Source of the DNA: Polysphondylium violaceum
Taxonomy: Eukaryota; Evosea; Eumycetozoa; Dictyosteliales; Dictyosteliaceae
Length of the DNA stretch: 60,795 nucleotides
Direction: 5' to 3'
NCBI GenBank assembly: GCA_000277445.1
Contig: AJWJ01000084.1
Span: forward strand, 1-60,795
Shown: positions 25,101 to 35,863 of the stretch, in pieces
How positions within the stretch are numbered: the first letter of the stretch is position 1
How the letters are laid out: every line of letters begins with the position of its first letter
Position numbers and translations under genes: made by a program
The notes under the pieces: model-generated
The model's input: the letters and a program-made list of their open reading frames with translations, nothing else
Told to the model about the DNA's origin: nothing
The model's database searches: none

Positions 25101-26799
25101 TCTGCTAATAAAATATATGATTGATAATTAAATTTCTTTGATAAAATTACATCTAATATCTTTTTTTCAAATACCAAATGTTTTATATATTCCAACTCTA
25201 AATTATTAGTATCTATTGATTCTTTATATCTAAGATAAAAATAATAAATTGAATATTCTGTTTTCACAACTATTAATTTTATATCTATTATTATGAAAGA
25301 ATTAGTATTTAATTTTTAGAAATAATAATAAACTATATACCTAAAGAAATTGAAAAAGTAGAAATATTTAAAATAGACTGATTTAATTTATAATAGGCAG
25401 ATGCATTATCCAAGTAATTGAAAAATGAAGGAATTGAAATTTGACCATGATGTTTGAGATTTTGAATAACCAATACATTCATAATTGGACCAGATGCAAA
25501 TATTAAAAGAGGTTGAGGACCAATAGAATCATAGACTAACCTTGAACCACCGTGTAAACTTTCATGTTTAATCATTTTTGATATATCATCTTGTTGATCA
25601 ACATCTGTTGCTTGATTAAAAAAGTCATTATCAACGTTGTTGTCGGGTACAACATAATCTGATACCTCTTTGAGTTTCTCTAGTTTACTATAAATGTTTT
25701 GTTGTTGATTAGGGGGTTTGGGAATGATAAAATACCTCGACTCTAGTTGCTGATTACAAAATAGATAAAACATTTTGGTGTCGGTTGCTTTAAAATGAGG
25801 ATAATGGTATAATATAAACCTAAATCCATGATCAGGACACACAAATGGATTAAAAGAAGATATGGATCCTTGTATATCGGTATACTCATTCATAGGCGGA
25901 TACCAACAAGGAAAGGAATAATCCTTTTCCTGTATTCTATTTCTTTGTTGTTGATCAATTCTAAATGGTTCTTTACGAGGAAAATGAACCACAAGACGAT
26001 CCTGTAATGGTTTGGCATTTAAAAGTTTAGATATATCAGCCTTTGAAGCTTCTCTATGAGCTTTTAATAATTGAGATTCCAATTGCTGTCTTTGTTTTAG
26101 CGATCTTTCATATTGAACAAACTTTTTTTCATAATCTCGAATCGATTCAATTTCAAATCTATTCCGAAGTGAAAATTTTATATTTTGAAATCCTTCTGAT
26201 CCATTTGCATGTGTTCTTTTTGTTGATTTAGGAGGTCCTTCTTTGTGAATTGGTGATGAAAATGTATTCTTACTATTGAGATTTTGAAATTTTGAAATAG
26301 GTGAAGAGGGGGCTGTTTGATTAGATTTAAATTGTGAAATTGGAGAAGAGGGTGCTACTGTAGCTTCGTCTTTGTTGATTTTAGGAATAACAAAATTAAC
26401 AGACTTTTTTATAGCTTTGTTTATGACTGTATTGTTTTTTAAAGATCTCTTTAAATTTTCAGCATTTATCACAGTACCTATTGCTGTAGCTTGCAACTCT
26501 TTTGTTAAATGAATTTCACCATCTCTAATAGGTTCTGGTACCTCTGGTAGTGGTGTTGTTGCTTCCTTTCCAAAATTATGATTATAATTTGAATTTCTAA
26601 ACTTTTTATATCTTCTATAACCTGATGGTATTGAGTAATCTTTATTGTTGCAGTTGTTATTACTATTGCTATAGGTTATATTACTCTTTATCTTAGTACT
26701 ATTGTTATTGCTATTGTTATTAGCGTTGTTATTACTGTTGCTATTACTATTGCTATAGGTGATATTATTCTTTTTCTTGTTTTTATTCTTATTCCTCAT
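22137..26799 (-). CDS. Large nuclear-type protein, possible TAF1C/Rrn6-like Pol I factor; frame broken near the end
   Basis: Exon 1 is 26799-25341 and exon 2 begins at 25269. The first frame runs to 23039; the final coding stretch (to 22137) is in another frame. Residues 1-130 are Asn/Lys-rich. The middle has short propeller-like strands (GSRLVYDSIGPQPLLIFASG, YILLADGSIYQFIYD, FIIATSNQVMIYDIFD, HIFISTNLFLFLFDLRY), then a Glu/Lys-rich linker, a helical region with LELAISNLLDSGGPMTFDEI, and a tail ASQPNINTTTSSMLPVVGRS followed by SKKQK. A propeller, a helical domain and a basic tail with SQ..PGR recall TAF1C/Rrn6 of the RNA polymerase I selectivity factor. That is a guess from architecture. About 1500 aa if one gene. 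Between about 23100 and 23030 the best coding frame changes twice without good splice sites. The alternative is two genes, the second starting at the ATG at 22856. Confidence 0.55.
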
Positions 26800-27144
26800 T
26801 GTTATTCTATATGTGTAATGAGAGAATCAATATAATGAATCATGCCATAAATGAATAGAGATATATACGATAAAAATAACAATATGCAAAAACAACCTTT
26901 GCTCGTTCGTTTTTTTATTGTGTTGCGCGCCCGAGGTCCTTTAATTTATTTGGGCATTGAAAAAAAATAACGTTATTTTTTATGAATTTTTTCAATTTTT
27001 TTTTTTTTTTTTTACGTCAGGAGAGGCCCCACTCTCTTCATCATCTTTTTGAAAGTTTCTAATCACATCATCACCACTGATTATTACTTTATTATTATTG
27101 TTGTTTTTTGTTTTTTTTAGTGTACAGGAGAATATATATTCAAG
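26800..27144. other. Divergent promoter region
   Basis: This 345-bp stretch lies between two divergently transcribed starts. It contains a GC-rich patch (26925-26950, with GCGCGCCCG) and a long T run (26997-27013). No gene is seen. Confidence 0.4.
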
Positions 27145-28730
27145 ATGATCTCAAGCACCACTTGCATCAACTCTTTTAGATTAGCTAGACACTATGCTAC
27201 CTCTACAGCTGTTAAATACACTGCTTTTGGTACTCCAAATCAAGTCTTAAAGTATGTTTTCGAATGAATGTCATCTTGCAATCATGGTGTTTTAAACAGA
27301 GAATATAGATGATAAAGCAGATCATGATATAGAGAGAAAAAAAGCATTGAAAGAAAAGAGTGGTGATGTGCAATCAAAAACCCCACACCCCCACCACACC
27401 CCACACTACATATCTAAAACATGTGCGTCGAGCAATGATATGATATGATCACACTGTCCTCTTCTCATATTATACAATAATATAGGAATGAACCTTTCAT
27501 ATTAATATAGTTATTATTAAATTAATACAGAGTTGTTCAAGAAAATGTAAATGATAATGTAAATGGTGATGAAGTTTTAGTCGATATGCTTCATGCCCCA
27601 ATCAACCCAGTTGATTTCAATTTAGCTCAAGGTACCTATGCATTCCAACCACAACTCCCAGCTATTGCTGGTAGTGAAGGTGTTGGTAAAGTTGTTAAAG
27701 TTGGTAGCAATGTTACTGGTTTAAAGCCAAATGATTTTGTTATTCCAGTTATTTCTTCTAAAGTTGGTAATGTATCTTGTTTTTTTGATAATAGATGTAT
27801 AGATTTAGATTTTAGATATAATCATTCAGGGATTTAGATTTAAAGAGTAAACAAGTTATTTAAGCAAAGTCAAATCATTTTAGATAGTAGAAAACTCTTA
27901 ATAATAATAATAATGAAAATATACATAATAGAAATCAAGATCCATATCTATATATCTATGATAATTATTATATTCTCCCCTCTAACATAATAATTAATAA
28001 TAATATAGCTGGTACATGGAGAACCAAAGCAGTATTTAGTGAAAAACAATTATTTAAAGCACCAGCTGATATTCCAGCTGAAGCTTTAGCTACAGTATCA
28101 ATTAACCCAACCACTGCATATCGTTTATTAAATGATTTTGAAAAACTTAAAGCTGGTGATGTTATCATTCAAAATGCAGCCAACAGTATGGTCGGTGTTT
28201 CAGTTATTCAAATTGCCAAAGCTCGTGGTATTAAAACCATCAATGTCGTTCGTAACACTGGTGATATAGATGATGTTGTCGACCATCTCAAGAAATTGGG
28301 TGGTGACATTGTCGTCACTGAAGACTATGTCAGAACTCAAGCCTTCCAAAGACTCGTCGCCGATCTCCCAAGACCCAAACTTGCCCTCAATGCCGTCGGT
28401 GGTTCATCTGCCACCGAGTTGGCCAGAAATGTTGCCGACAACGGTACCCTCGTCACCTATGGTGGTATGAGCCGTGAGCCAGTCACCATTCCAACCTCTC
28501 ATCTCATTTTCCGTAATGTCAATGTCCGTGGTTTTTGGTTGAATAATTGGTTTGAGACCCACTCTGCCGCCGAAAGACAAGCCATGTTTGACGATATTTT
28601 TGATCTCATTCGTAACAAACACCTTAAAGTTTGGGTTGAAAAACACAAGTTTTCTGAATTTTCCAGCGCCTTTGCTCGTTCCCAAGAAAGTGGTAAATTT
28701 AGAAAAGTTGTTTTAGATTTACAGCTTTAA
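27145..28730 (+). CDS. Mitochondrial trans-2-enoyl-CoA/ACP reductase (MECR/Etr1)
   Basis: Three exons, 27145-27251, 27531-27766 and 28009-28730 (354 aa), with two long introns for this window (279 and 242 nt). The N-terminus ([19 protein letters not shown]) is basic, hydroxylated and free of acidic residues, as in a mitochondrial targeting peptide. The medium-chain reductase fold is clear: [38 protein letters not shown], the MECR-specific nucleotide-binding segment [20 protein letters not shown] followed by IKTINVVR, and [18 protein letters not shown] performs the last step of mitochondrial fatty acid synthesis (NADPH-dependent), supporting lipoic acid supply and respiration. The third exon becomes markedly GC-rich after about 28270. 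Confidence 0.9.
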
Positions 28731-28999
28731 AATAGTGATAAAGAAAAAAAAAGAAATAATAGTGTTTTATAATAATAATAGTAATAAAGAGTTTTTTTTA
28801 ATTGAATATTTAATAATATATATATTTAATTACGACTACTAAATAAAAAAAATAAAAAAAATAAAGAAAAGATAATAATTTTATACAAATATTATTTATT
28901 TATTATATGATTTTATACAGTTTTTGAATTTGGAATAGTTAAATTCATGTGTAGATTATGGTATTACTTGTTTATGGATATAGTTGAAAATAATTGTTT

Positions 29000-29842
29000 T
29001 TAATCATCTACAACGAGTCCATTATAAGAATATTTAAAACTACTGTCGCCTCCATAAGAAGTTGGTAATTCAGTGGGTGGAATATAATCTAAAAGTTGTT
29101 TGGTCTTGACAAAGGTGACTTTGGAGGCAGTATTTGGGTCTAACCAATGTTTGATAATGTGCCAGATACCCATGAAAATCCAGGGTGCATTTAAAATCAA
29201 ACATCTATGTAGGGATTCTGGATAAAACTTTTGAAACAATTCGACAAGAAACTTTACAAGCGGATAGTCCATGTTTTTTGATGAGAATTTCGACATATCA
29301 AAAATAAGTGTGACTGTCTCGATGCCATTCTTGAGCATTGCCTTGCCAGTTTCCATAACATAGACACAATATCTCATAGATTCTTCAATGTCTCGATGAT
29401 AACTATCGTGTTTTCTTGTTCTAACAATACAAACGGGTCTACCTTCTTTATCTGTGCCATTGAAAAAACTCTTGCCCGATTTTAATTCATTCTCTACACT
29501 CTTTTCTGTAATATTCTCTACTCCTACATTTTGAAATGTTGCTCTAAATACCAATGCGTCACTAATCATTGAAAATGCATCATCCAATTTAAATTTTCTT
29601 GCTCTTAAAAATCTAGATTTTTTTATAGATATATTAGTAAATCGATCGAAATTTCGATTTGTTGTTTTTTTTAAAAATAAATATCTATAGAAATAAAATA
29701 AATATTACCTTAAAATCATAGAATCATCCAACTTTGAAATTTGATCTTGAACAGTTGGGTCTTCTATATTTTTAATTTTTTCTTTTAATTGATCTAAAGC
29801 ATTTTGTTGCTCTATTGATAAGTCTCCAACGAATCCACTCAT
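29000..29842 (-). CDS. CRAL-TRIO (Sec14-like) lipid-binding protein
   Basis: Two exons, 29842-29709 and 29612-29000 (248 aa). The CRAL-TRIO N-terminal motif is split by the intron: LDDSMILRFLRARKFKLDDA. The lipid-binding domain follows: GKSFFNGTDKEGRPVCIVRT, TLIFDMSKFSSKN, ELFQKFYPESLHRCLILNAP, IKHWLDPNTASKVTFV and a final LPTSYGGD. Such proteins carry phosphoinositides, phosphatidylcholine or other hydrophobic ligands between membranes. No other domain is fused and there is no signal peptide, so it is probably cytosolic. An in-frame upstream extension of the open frame exists, but the ATG at 29842 (MSGFVGD) is the plausible start. Confidence 0.85.
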
Positions 29843-31469
29843 TATATGTGATCTATTTGTTGTAGTATATATATTATTATTATTTGTATTTTCTAGAAAA
29901 AAAAAAAAAGTTAGTTCATCGTTCTTGGTAGGTATCACAATTTCATGAAATGGGTATCGCATAAAAAAAATTAAAAAAATTAAAAAAATTAAAAAAATTG
30001 AAAAAAAAAAAAAAAAGGCACACAAGCAGCGAGTGTGGGTCGTGTGTGGTAAAATTAAAGAGATTTGTTTGGCACAAAGCAAACTCTTGTTCATCCTTAG
30101 TTTTTGAGATGGGTTGATATTGGTTATTGTGTCCACCAATAACACAAATAAACGAATAGGAACGAGTGAGAGAGGGTGGGGAAATAAAAGGAATAATAAA
30201 AAAAAGCAATGGAATCATGTGTGATTAGTTTAGAAAAAAAGATTTAAAGATTTTCTTACAATTAAATTTAGTGTGTGGTGTTTTTTTATATATGTGTGTA
30301 ATGAATTTAATTTATATCTATAAATAAATTACTAATTTATATAAAAATATAATGGTACAATGGTTAATGTTATAAAAGATTGTTTGTTTATGTGGTCAAT
30401 TGAATGTGAGTCTATTAGGATAATTAATTTCAAAGATTTGTTGAAAAATGTCTTTTTAATATTAATTATAGGGGACAGTGGTACAATGCAATGTAATAAA
30501 CAAACAAATGTGGTATTGGGAAAAATGGGAACTTACTATTTATAACTGTTTAAAGAAGGAAAACAAAGGGTGCAAACTAAAGGTTGAAATTAAAAAAAAA
30601 TTTAATTGAAAAAAATTCAAAGAATGGTATCTGCAGTTGTGTGTACTTTTTTTTTTCTTTTCAAAATTGTGTCAATGTATGTAATATGTTGTTGTGTCAG
30701 TTGGTATGGTGATACCTCGATAAATATGGAATTTAAATCGATCGTGATAAGTTGGTATGCAATGAAAAAGATATGATGAGCCTTCCGTATGTCGTTGGCG
30801 AGATAAAAAATTGAAAAAAATTGAAAAAATTGAAAAAAAAAAAAGAGAAAAAGAGAAAAAAGAAAAAAAAGAAAAAAAACAAAAATTTCCAAAAATGGGG
30901 CGACCCAAAGTGCCAAGATGAGTTCATGAAGGCCTAAAGGGGATGTTGTTCAAATGAAATGAAGGCGAAAAATACAATTAATTTGTTTATTGTTTTCATT
31001 TGGATCTATGATTCTATTGGCGAGTTTGCATGGAAGGCCTCGCTCATAAAAAAAGGATGAAAAAGGCCTAAAAAAAACCTTTTTTGATAAGTTTATAGGT
31101 GATATTTTCAAATCACACATATCTAAAATGGAACCAACAAAATGGAAAAAATAGATATATTAGATTAGTCGAAGGTGGATTTATACTTAATAAACAGATA
31201 AAGACGAAGATTAAAAATGCATTGGTATAGAAGTTGTGGTTTTAGATATTAGTATATCAGGTGGTTAAAGACCAAATACATTTTCATTTAAAGATACATA
31301 AAACTTTTATCTGTAAATACAGCAACTGGTAAATAATTATTCAGTCAATTGAAATTAATTTCAATTAAAAAAAAATTAACATATCTTTTTTTCTTTTTTT
31401 TTTTTCTTCCAAAATAGTGTTTGATAGTAGCAAGAGAGAGGGAAATGATATTTTGTTTAGAGTAAAAAA
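29843..31469. other. Long gene-poor region
   Basis: This stretch of about 1.6 kb holds nothing I can call a gene. It contains low-complexity A-rich tracts, including AAAAAATT repeats at 29965-30016 and 30805-30890, and AT-rich DNA. Open frames here are biased translations of A/T runs. Confidence 0.5.
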
Positions 31470-31961
31470 GAATATTTCTGATTGCCTCTACTGGAGGGGA
31501 GAGTGGTTTAAAGAAATTGATTTCCGAAGAAGGACGTGACTCATTGTTTCAGTAAAGAACGTTATTAAAAGAGTTGCCTACGAAGACAAGGCAAACGAAA
31601 TGGAAAGAGTATCATCAAGATTTTAATTCAAGTATTTTTATATCGACTCTAAAGCCATTCAAACTCAAGATTTGGTTCAATTCGATAAGGATCTTCGTGA
31701 TGCATTCAATCTTTTAGACAGAGCTTTCCCTTACTGCGGTGTAAGGAAATCTGCAGATTTGGTTTTGATTCTCGAAAAGACCACCGAACCACGGTTCAAA
31801 CAAGCTGAATCTGAAACAATTATCTAATTCACTCCTTATTTCCGTCCTGAAAACATTCAAAAGATTAGAAATATTTTGATTTCCTGAGGAGTCTTGAATT
31901 CTTTAACAAAGTTTGGGATGATCATGAAGTTGAAGATGATTTATTTTTCTATTTGTGCTAA
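31470..31961 (+). pseudogene. Decayed protein-coding remnant, family not recognised
   Basis: One plus-strand frame over about 490 bp has clear coding character: many C-ending codons, unlike the surrounding AT-rich DNA, and long protein-like segments such as DLVQFDKDLRDAFNLLDRAF, CGVRKSADLVLILEKTTEP and FTPYFRPENIQKIRNILI. It is interrupted by several stops and at least one change of frame near the end, and has no good start. The remnant lies 600 bp upstream of the severin gene. The C-ending codon bias suggests its parent was highly expressed. I do not recognise the family. Confidence 0.5.
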
Positions 31962-32567
31962 TAAAAAAAAAATGAAATTTATTATTCTTTTTTTTTTTTT
32001 TTTGACAAATTAGTGCCCATATCCCCCATTAAACCTCAATTAATGTGTAAAATCATTGGGGAAATTAAATAAAGGGGGTTTAAAAATATGAATTCTTGCG
32101 TGTACCTCAAATTGGTAAAAAAACAGTAATAATAAAATTGTGTTTTTCATAAAGCATCTTCCAAAACATTATGTAACCCCCAATTTAACTTCAACCCTAA
32201 AAATGATAGGTCCCATTAATTTACAAAATGCTGTTTTTATTAAATTAATGAATTATTTAATTAATTATTATTTCAGTCTCTATGAAAACTCATAAAAGAT
32301 AAAAAGAGATCAATCTTTTGAAATATGAAACAATCTTTTGATTACTATCAACCAATTAAACTAAATATAGGTCAACCCACTATTTCCTTCCTTGATGCTA
32401 TCAATTTGTGTTGATTTTACAAAATGAATTGTTTATTTAAGTTTATTATTTTGATAATTATTCTTTTTTTTAGCTGCACTATAAATTAATCATAATCAAG
32501 AACAAACAAACAATAAAAAATAAAAATATTCTTTATAAAATTTATAAACTAACTCTATTTTTTAAAA
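31962..32567. other. Intergenic region, promoter of the severin gene
   Basis: This 606-bp stretch contains AT-rich DNA with a few short C and G runs (for example CCCCC at about 32023-32027) and the TATA-like site listed separately. No gene is seen. Confidence 0.4.
32480..32488 (+). promoter_or_regulatory. TATA-like element of the severin gene
   Basis: TATAAATTA follows a T9 run and lies 80 bp before the ATG. A T run close to a TATA box is the common dictyostelid arrangement. Confidence 0.35.
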
Positions 32568-33671
32568 ATGAATTTGGCAACGGAAACTCCTACACTAGAC
32601 ATTGCCCAATCAAATATTGCACAACTAGGTTCGGAATTAGATAAAAAATGTCGTTCCGATAAAGCTGCTTTGGAGGACCAATGGAAGGATTGTGGAAAGA
32701 CTGAAGGTGTTAAAATCTGGAGAATCGAGAATTATAAACCTGTCGCATGGCCAACCTCTGAATATGGAAAGTTTTATGAAGGAGACTCATATGTTGTTCT
32801 CAGAACCTATTCATTAGATGGTGCTCTCATGAATGATATCCATTTTTGGCTAGGACAAAAAACCACCATTGATGAATCAGCCACTGCAGGATTCAAAGCT
32901 ACTGAGCTTGATGACTATCTTGGTGGAAACCCCACTGTATATCGTGAAGTCCAAGGATATGAAACCGAGAACTTCAATAATATTTTCCCAACAATAACCA
33001 TTCTCTCAGGTGGTATTGACTCTTCATTTAAACGTGTAGAACCAGGAAAATACAGAAATCGACTTCTCCAAGTTAAGGGTAAGAAAAATATTAGAGTATC
33101 GGAAGTCCCATTGACATACAGAGCATTAAATTCTGGTGATGTATTTATACTGGATGCTGGGCTCAAGTTAATATCTTGGAATGGCTCCAAGTCTGCTAGT
33201 TTTGAAAGAAACAAAGGTTCAGAGGTAGCCAATGCTATAAAATCCGATCGTTTGGGAAAACCCGAAATTAAAGTAACCAATGAGGCTGATCAAGATGAAG
33301 AGTTCTTTAAACTATTAGGAGGAGTCGGACCAATTTCTGATGCCGCATCTGGAGGATCGGATTTAGAATCCGATAGAAGAACCTCAAAAACTCTCTTTAG
33401 ATTAAGCGATTCAAGTGGAAAATTAGAATTTAAGGAAGTTGGTAAAAACAAATTAAATCGTGGTGTATTAGACACAAACGATGTCTTTCTCCTCGACTCC
33501 GGTTTAGGAATCCTTGTCTGGGTAGGTAGAAAGGCATCAATAGCTGAGAGAAAGAAGGCATTCACTTTTGCATCGGAGTATATATCAAAATCTGGTCTTC
33601 CCCCCTTCACTCCAGTCATTAGATTTATAGAAGGAGGTGACAATCGCCTTTTTGAATCATTTTTTCATTAA
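32568..33671 (+). CDS. sevA: Severin, calcium-dependent F-actin severing and capping protein
   Basis: A single exon encodes 367 aa, close to the 362 aa of D. discoideum severin. Three gelsolin-type repeats are visible: VKIWRIENYKPVAWPTSEYGK and GDSYVVLRTY with DIHFWLGQ and ELDDYLGG in the first; NSGDVFILDAGLKLISWNGS and the EEFFKLLGG linker in the second; DTNDVFLLDSGLGILVWVGR and IRFIEGGD in the third. The opening SNIAQLGSELDKKCR also matches severin. Severin binds Ca2+, cuts actin filaments and caps barbed ends in the cytosol. By eye, identity to D. discoideum severin is moderate, so a divergent paralogue is possible. The gene has no intron and is flanked by decayed gene remnants on both sides. 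Confidence 0.9.
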   Translation: MNLATETPTLDIAQSNIAQLGSELDKKCRSDKAALEDQWKDCGKTEGVKIWRIENYKPVAWPTSEYGKFYEGDSYVVLRTYSLDGALMNDIHFWLGQKTTIDESATAGFKATELDDYLGGNPTVYREVQGYETENFNNIFPTITILSGGIDSSFKRVEPGKYRNRLLQVKGKKNIRVSEVPLTYRALNSGDVFILDAGLKLISWNGSKSASFERNKGSEVANAIKSDRLGKPEIKVTNEADQDEEFFKLLGGVGPISDAASGGSDLESDRRTSKTLFRLSDSSGKLEFKEVGKNKLNRGVLDTNDVFLLDSGLGILVWVGRKASIAERKKAFTFASEYISKSGLPPFTPVIRFIEGGDNRLFESFFH

Positions 33672-34632
33672 TCCCAATTAGCCTTAAAGCAGACACACAC
33701 AATTATGAAGTACTTGTCTCAATAAAAAAAATATACAAAAATTAGTATTTAGTTTTCTTTTAATAAATCAATTATCTTTTCAAATATCATCAGTTTTAAC
33801 TGTTTCATTTTTAGATTCAAGTTGAAAATACTAATACTTCAAGTATTGCTAATTCTTAGTGAATCAATTCAAATGATTAATTTATCCAACTGTTATCTTT
33901 GGTGTATATAATAAAAAAATTACATTGGATTATCCAAAACCAACTATCGCCAGTGTTGTCCATGAGTGATGATTTAATAACTCTCTGGAAACAACTTTGG
34001 TAATGATCCAAGTATTATTGATATCACCTTATCTGGTCTGACATTAGAAATTTAATCTCTTGATCAACCAAATAGTCAAATCAATAATAAATTATCTAAT
34101 GGTGCCTATAAAGGTGAATTAATTCTTTAAGTATATGAAAAATCAACATCACACTTTGTTAATCTCAAGCCCGTGATTGAATCAATTACACCAATTAAAC
34201 CTTTATGGTCAAGTAATTACAACCAATGGTAATTCTCTTCAAGATTCAGTAATCACACACAAAAGCAATCAAGTAAACACCAAATTACAATGTACCCAAG
34301 TATCAACACAAGGTCACATGTCAAATCATTATAGCCACTGGTGAATTTAGAACAATAAAAAAAGAGGCCTTTTATTTAAATCTTGATTCACAATAAATAA
34401 GTGTGGTGGTTTAATTAATCATTAAAAGAAGGAATTAAATGCACATGTTGAAAAAGTAGATGGAAAGGATGTTGGATGAATGGGTTCACCAACAAACAAA
34501 TTTGTTTATAAAAACAATATAAATTAATTTTCAATATTTTAATACATAAAGTTAAAAATATTGTTTATTGTTGATAAATATCCATTCTATCTACTCTATA
34601 TGAGTAAGTGGAATAGTATAAGGTATAGTACT
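33672..34632. other. Severin 3' flank, mostly occupied by a TIG-type remnant
   Basis: Apart from the remnant at 33860-34400 this 960-bp stretch contains AT-rich DNA only. No intact gene is seen. Confidence 0.4.
33860..34400 (+). pseudogene. Decayed remnant of a TIG/IPT-domain cell-surface protein
   Basis: The plus strand still reads as parts of a dictyostelid TIG-domain protein: PTVIFGVYNKKITLDYPKPT, then a classic TIG segment NFGNDPSIIDITLSGLTLEI, then LKPVIESITPIKP, the start of a further repeat. Several stops and frame changes interrupt it. TIG repeats occur in the tgr and EGF/TIG families of adhesion and membrane proteins in this lineage. There is no start or membrane anchor, so this is a fragment of a longer host gene. 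Confidence 0.55.
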
Positions 34633-35442
34633 TTAACAACATTTCTTCTTTTTATTATTCTTGTTTATATCTATTGTATCTTGTTGTTGTTGTTGTTGTT
34701 GTTTTAATTGAGGTGCTGGAATTTTATCAGCTAAAATTTTTGAATTTTGATTAGTTGTTGAAAAAGAGTTGATTGTATTTATATGTATATATTACATACC
34801 TAAAGTTCTAAAAATATTATTTACATTTGTATTTTCTTTTGCAGATGCTTCAAAATAGAGCATACCTTCTTGCTCTACATATGCATCAATTTCTGACTGC
34901 GGTGTTGCTTTATTTAAATCACATTTATTACCAACCAATGCCATAATAGCAGGTTCTTCAGGATTAGAGTTTGTTTTAAATTCTCTTGTCCATATTTTTG
35001 CTTTATTAAATGAATCTGTATCTGATAAATCAAAAACTACTACTGCAATTTTGCTTCCTCTAAAGTACATATTTGCAAGTGAATGAAATTTCTCTTGACC
35101 TATATAACATTTTGAATTAATATCTTTATACATATATTCCACATCTTTTATATTTTATTTAATAAATTACCTGCTGTATCCCATATTTCAAATCTATAGA
35201 TTAAATGGTATTAGAATTTATTGTTTTCATCAATAAAAACAAAAACACACTTACTTTATAGTATAATTATCAAATGCAAAGAATTTATTTAAAAACATTG
35301 CGCCTACTGTTGGTAAAGATTCATTTTGGAAGGTATCTTTCACTAATCTTAATGCAAGAGATGTCTTTCCTGCATTTGCTGTACCAATAATAACAATCTT
35401 TACAGGGACTATTACCTGTGGATAATTTCTTAAATATGACAT
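34633..35442 (-). CDS. Rab5-like small GTPase
   Basis: Four exons, 35442-35255, 35193-35171 (only 23 nt), 35099-34800 and 34730-34633 (202 aa). The G motifs are GTANAGKTSL (G1), PTVG (G2), WDTAGQEKF (G3, rebuilt across two introns), GNKCDL (G4) and EASAK (G5). The Rab5-subfamily stretch FHSLANMYFRGSKIAVVVFD supports placement near Rab5/Rab21/Rab22, which act in endosome fusion. The C-terminus, Gln-rich and then Lys-rich, ends KKKKCC, a double-Cys geranylgeranylation motif. G1 departs from the usual GDSGVGKT, with Ala-Asn before Ala-Gly-Lys. Confidence 0.88.
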
Positions 35443-35863
35443 AAAATAAATAAATAAATAAGATGTGTGTGTGGTGGGGAAAGAAATGCTATTTTACAAG
35501 AAAAAGTGTGTCTAGTTTTTAAAGCTTCATACTAATTGTGTATAGGTTTGTTTATAATAAATAGATTTATATTTATTGATTGATTTTTTAGGTGATTATT
35601 ATAGCAAATTTTATCACCACCGTAAATTAGTCTCTTTAGTTAAAAAAAAAAAAAAAAATAATCTTTTGAATTTAAAAAAAATAGGTTTGTGCCCAGCTGA
35701 TTCCTTTTGGAATGAAAAAAAAAAAAAATAACAAAAAATTGGTGGTGATCGAGATTTGAGCTGCAAATATTACACCTCATCACTCATACGTGTGAAAAGG
35801 GTTGACTTGTGTATCTATATCGATATATGTGTATGTTAACAAACAAACAATACAGAAATTGAA
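35443..35863. other. Intergenic region
   Basis: This 421-bp stretch between two minus-strand genes contains two A runs (about 35643-35659 and 35716-35729). No gene or structured element is supported. Confidence 0.4.

Noticed and set aside
30617-30927. Three overlapping minus-strand frames rich in Phe
   Set aside because: They are translations of A-run repeats (TTGAAAAAA and GAAAAA); composition alone explains them.
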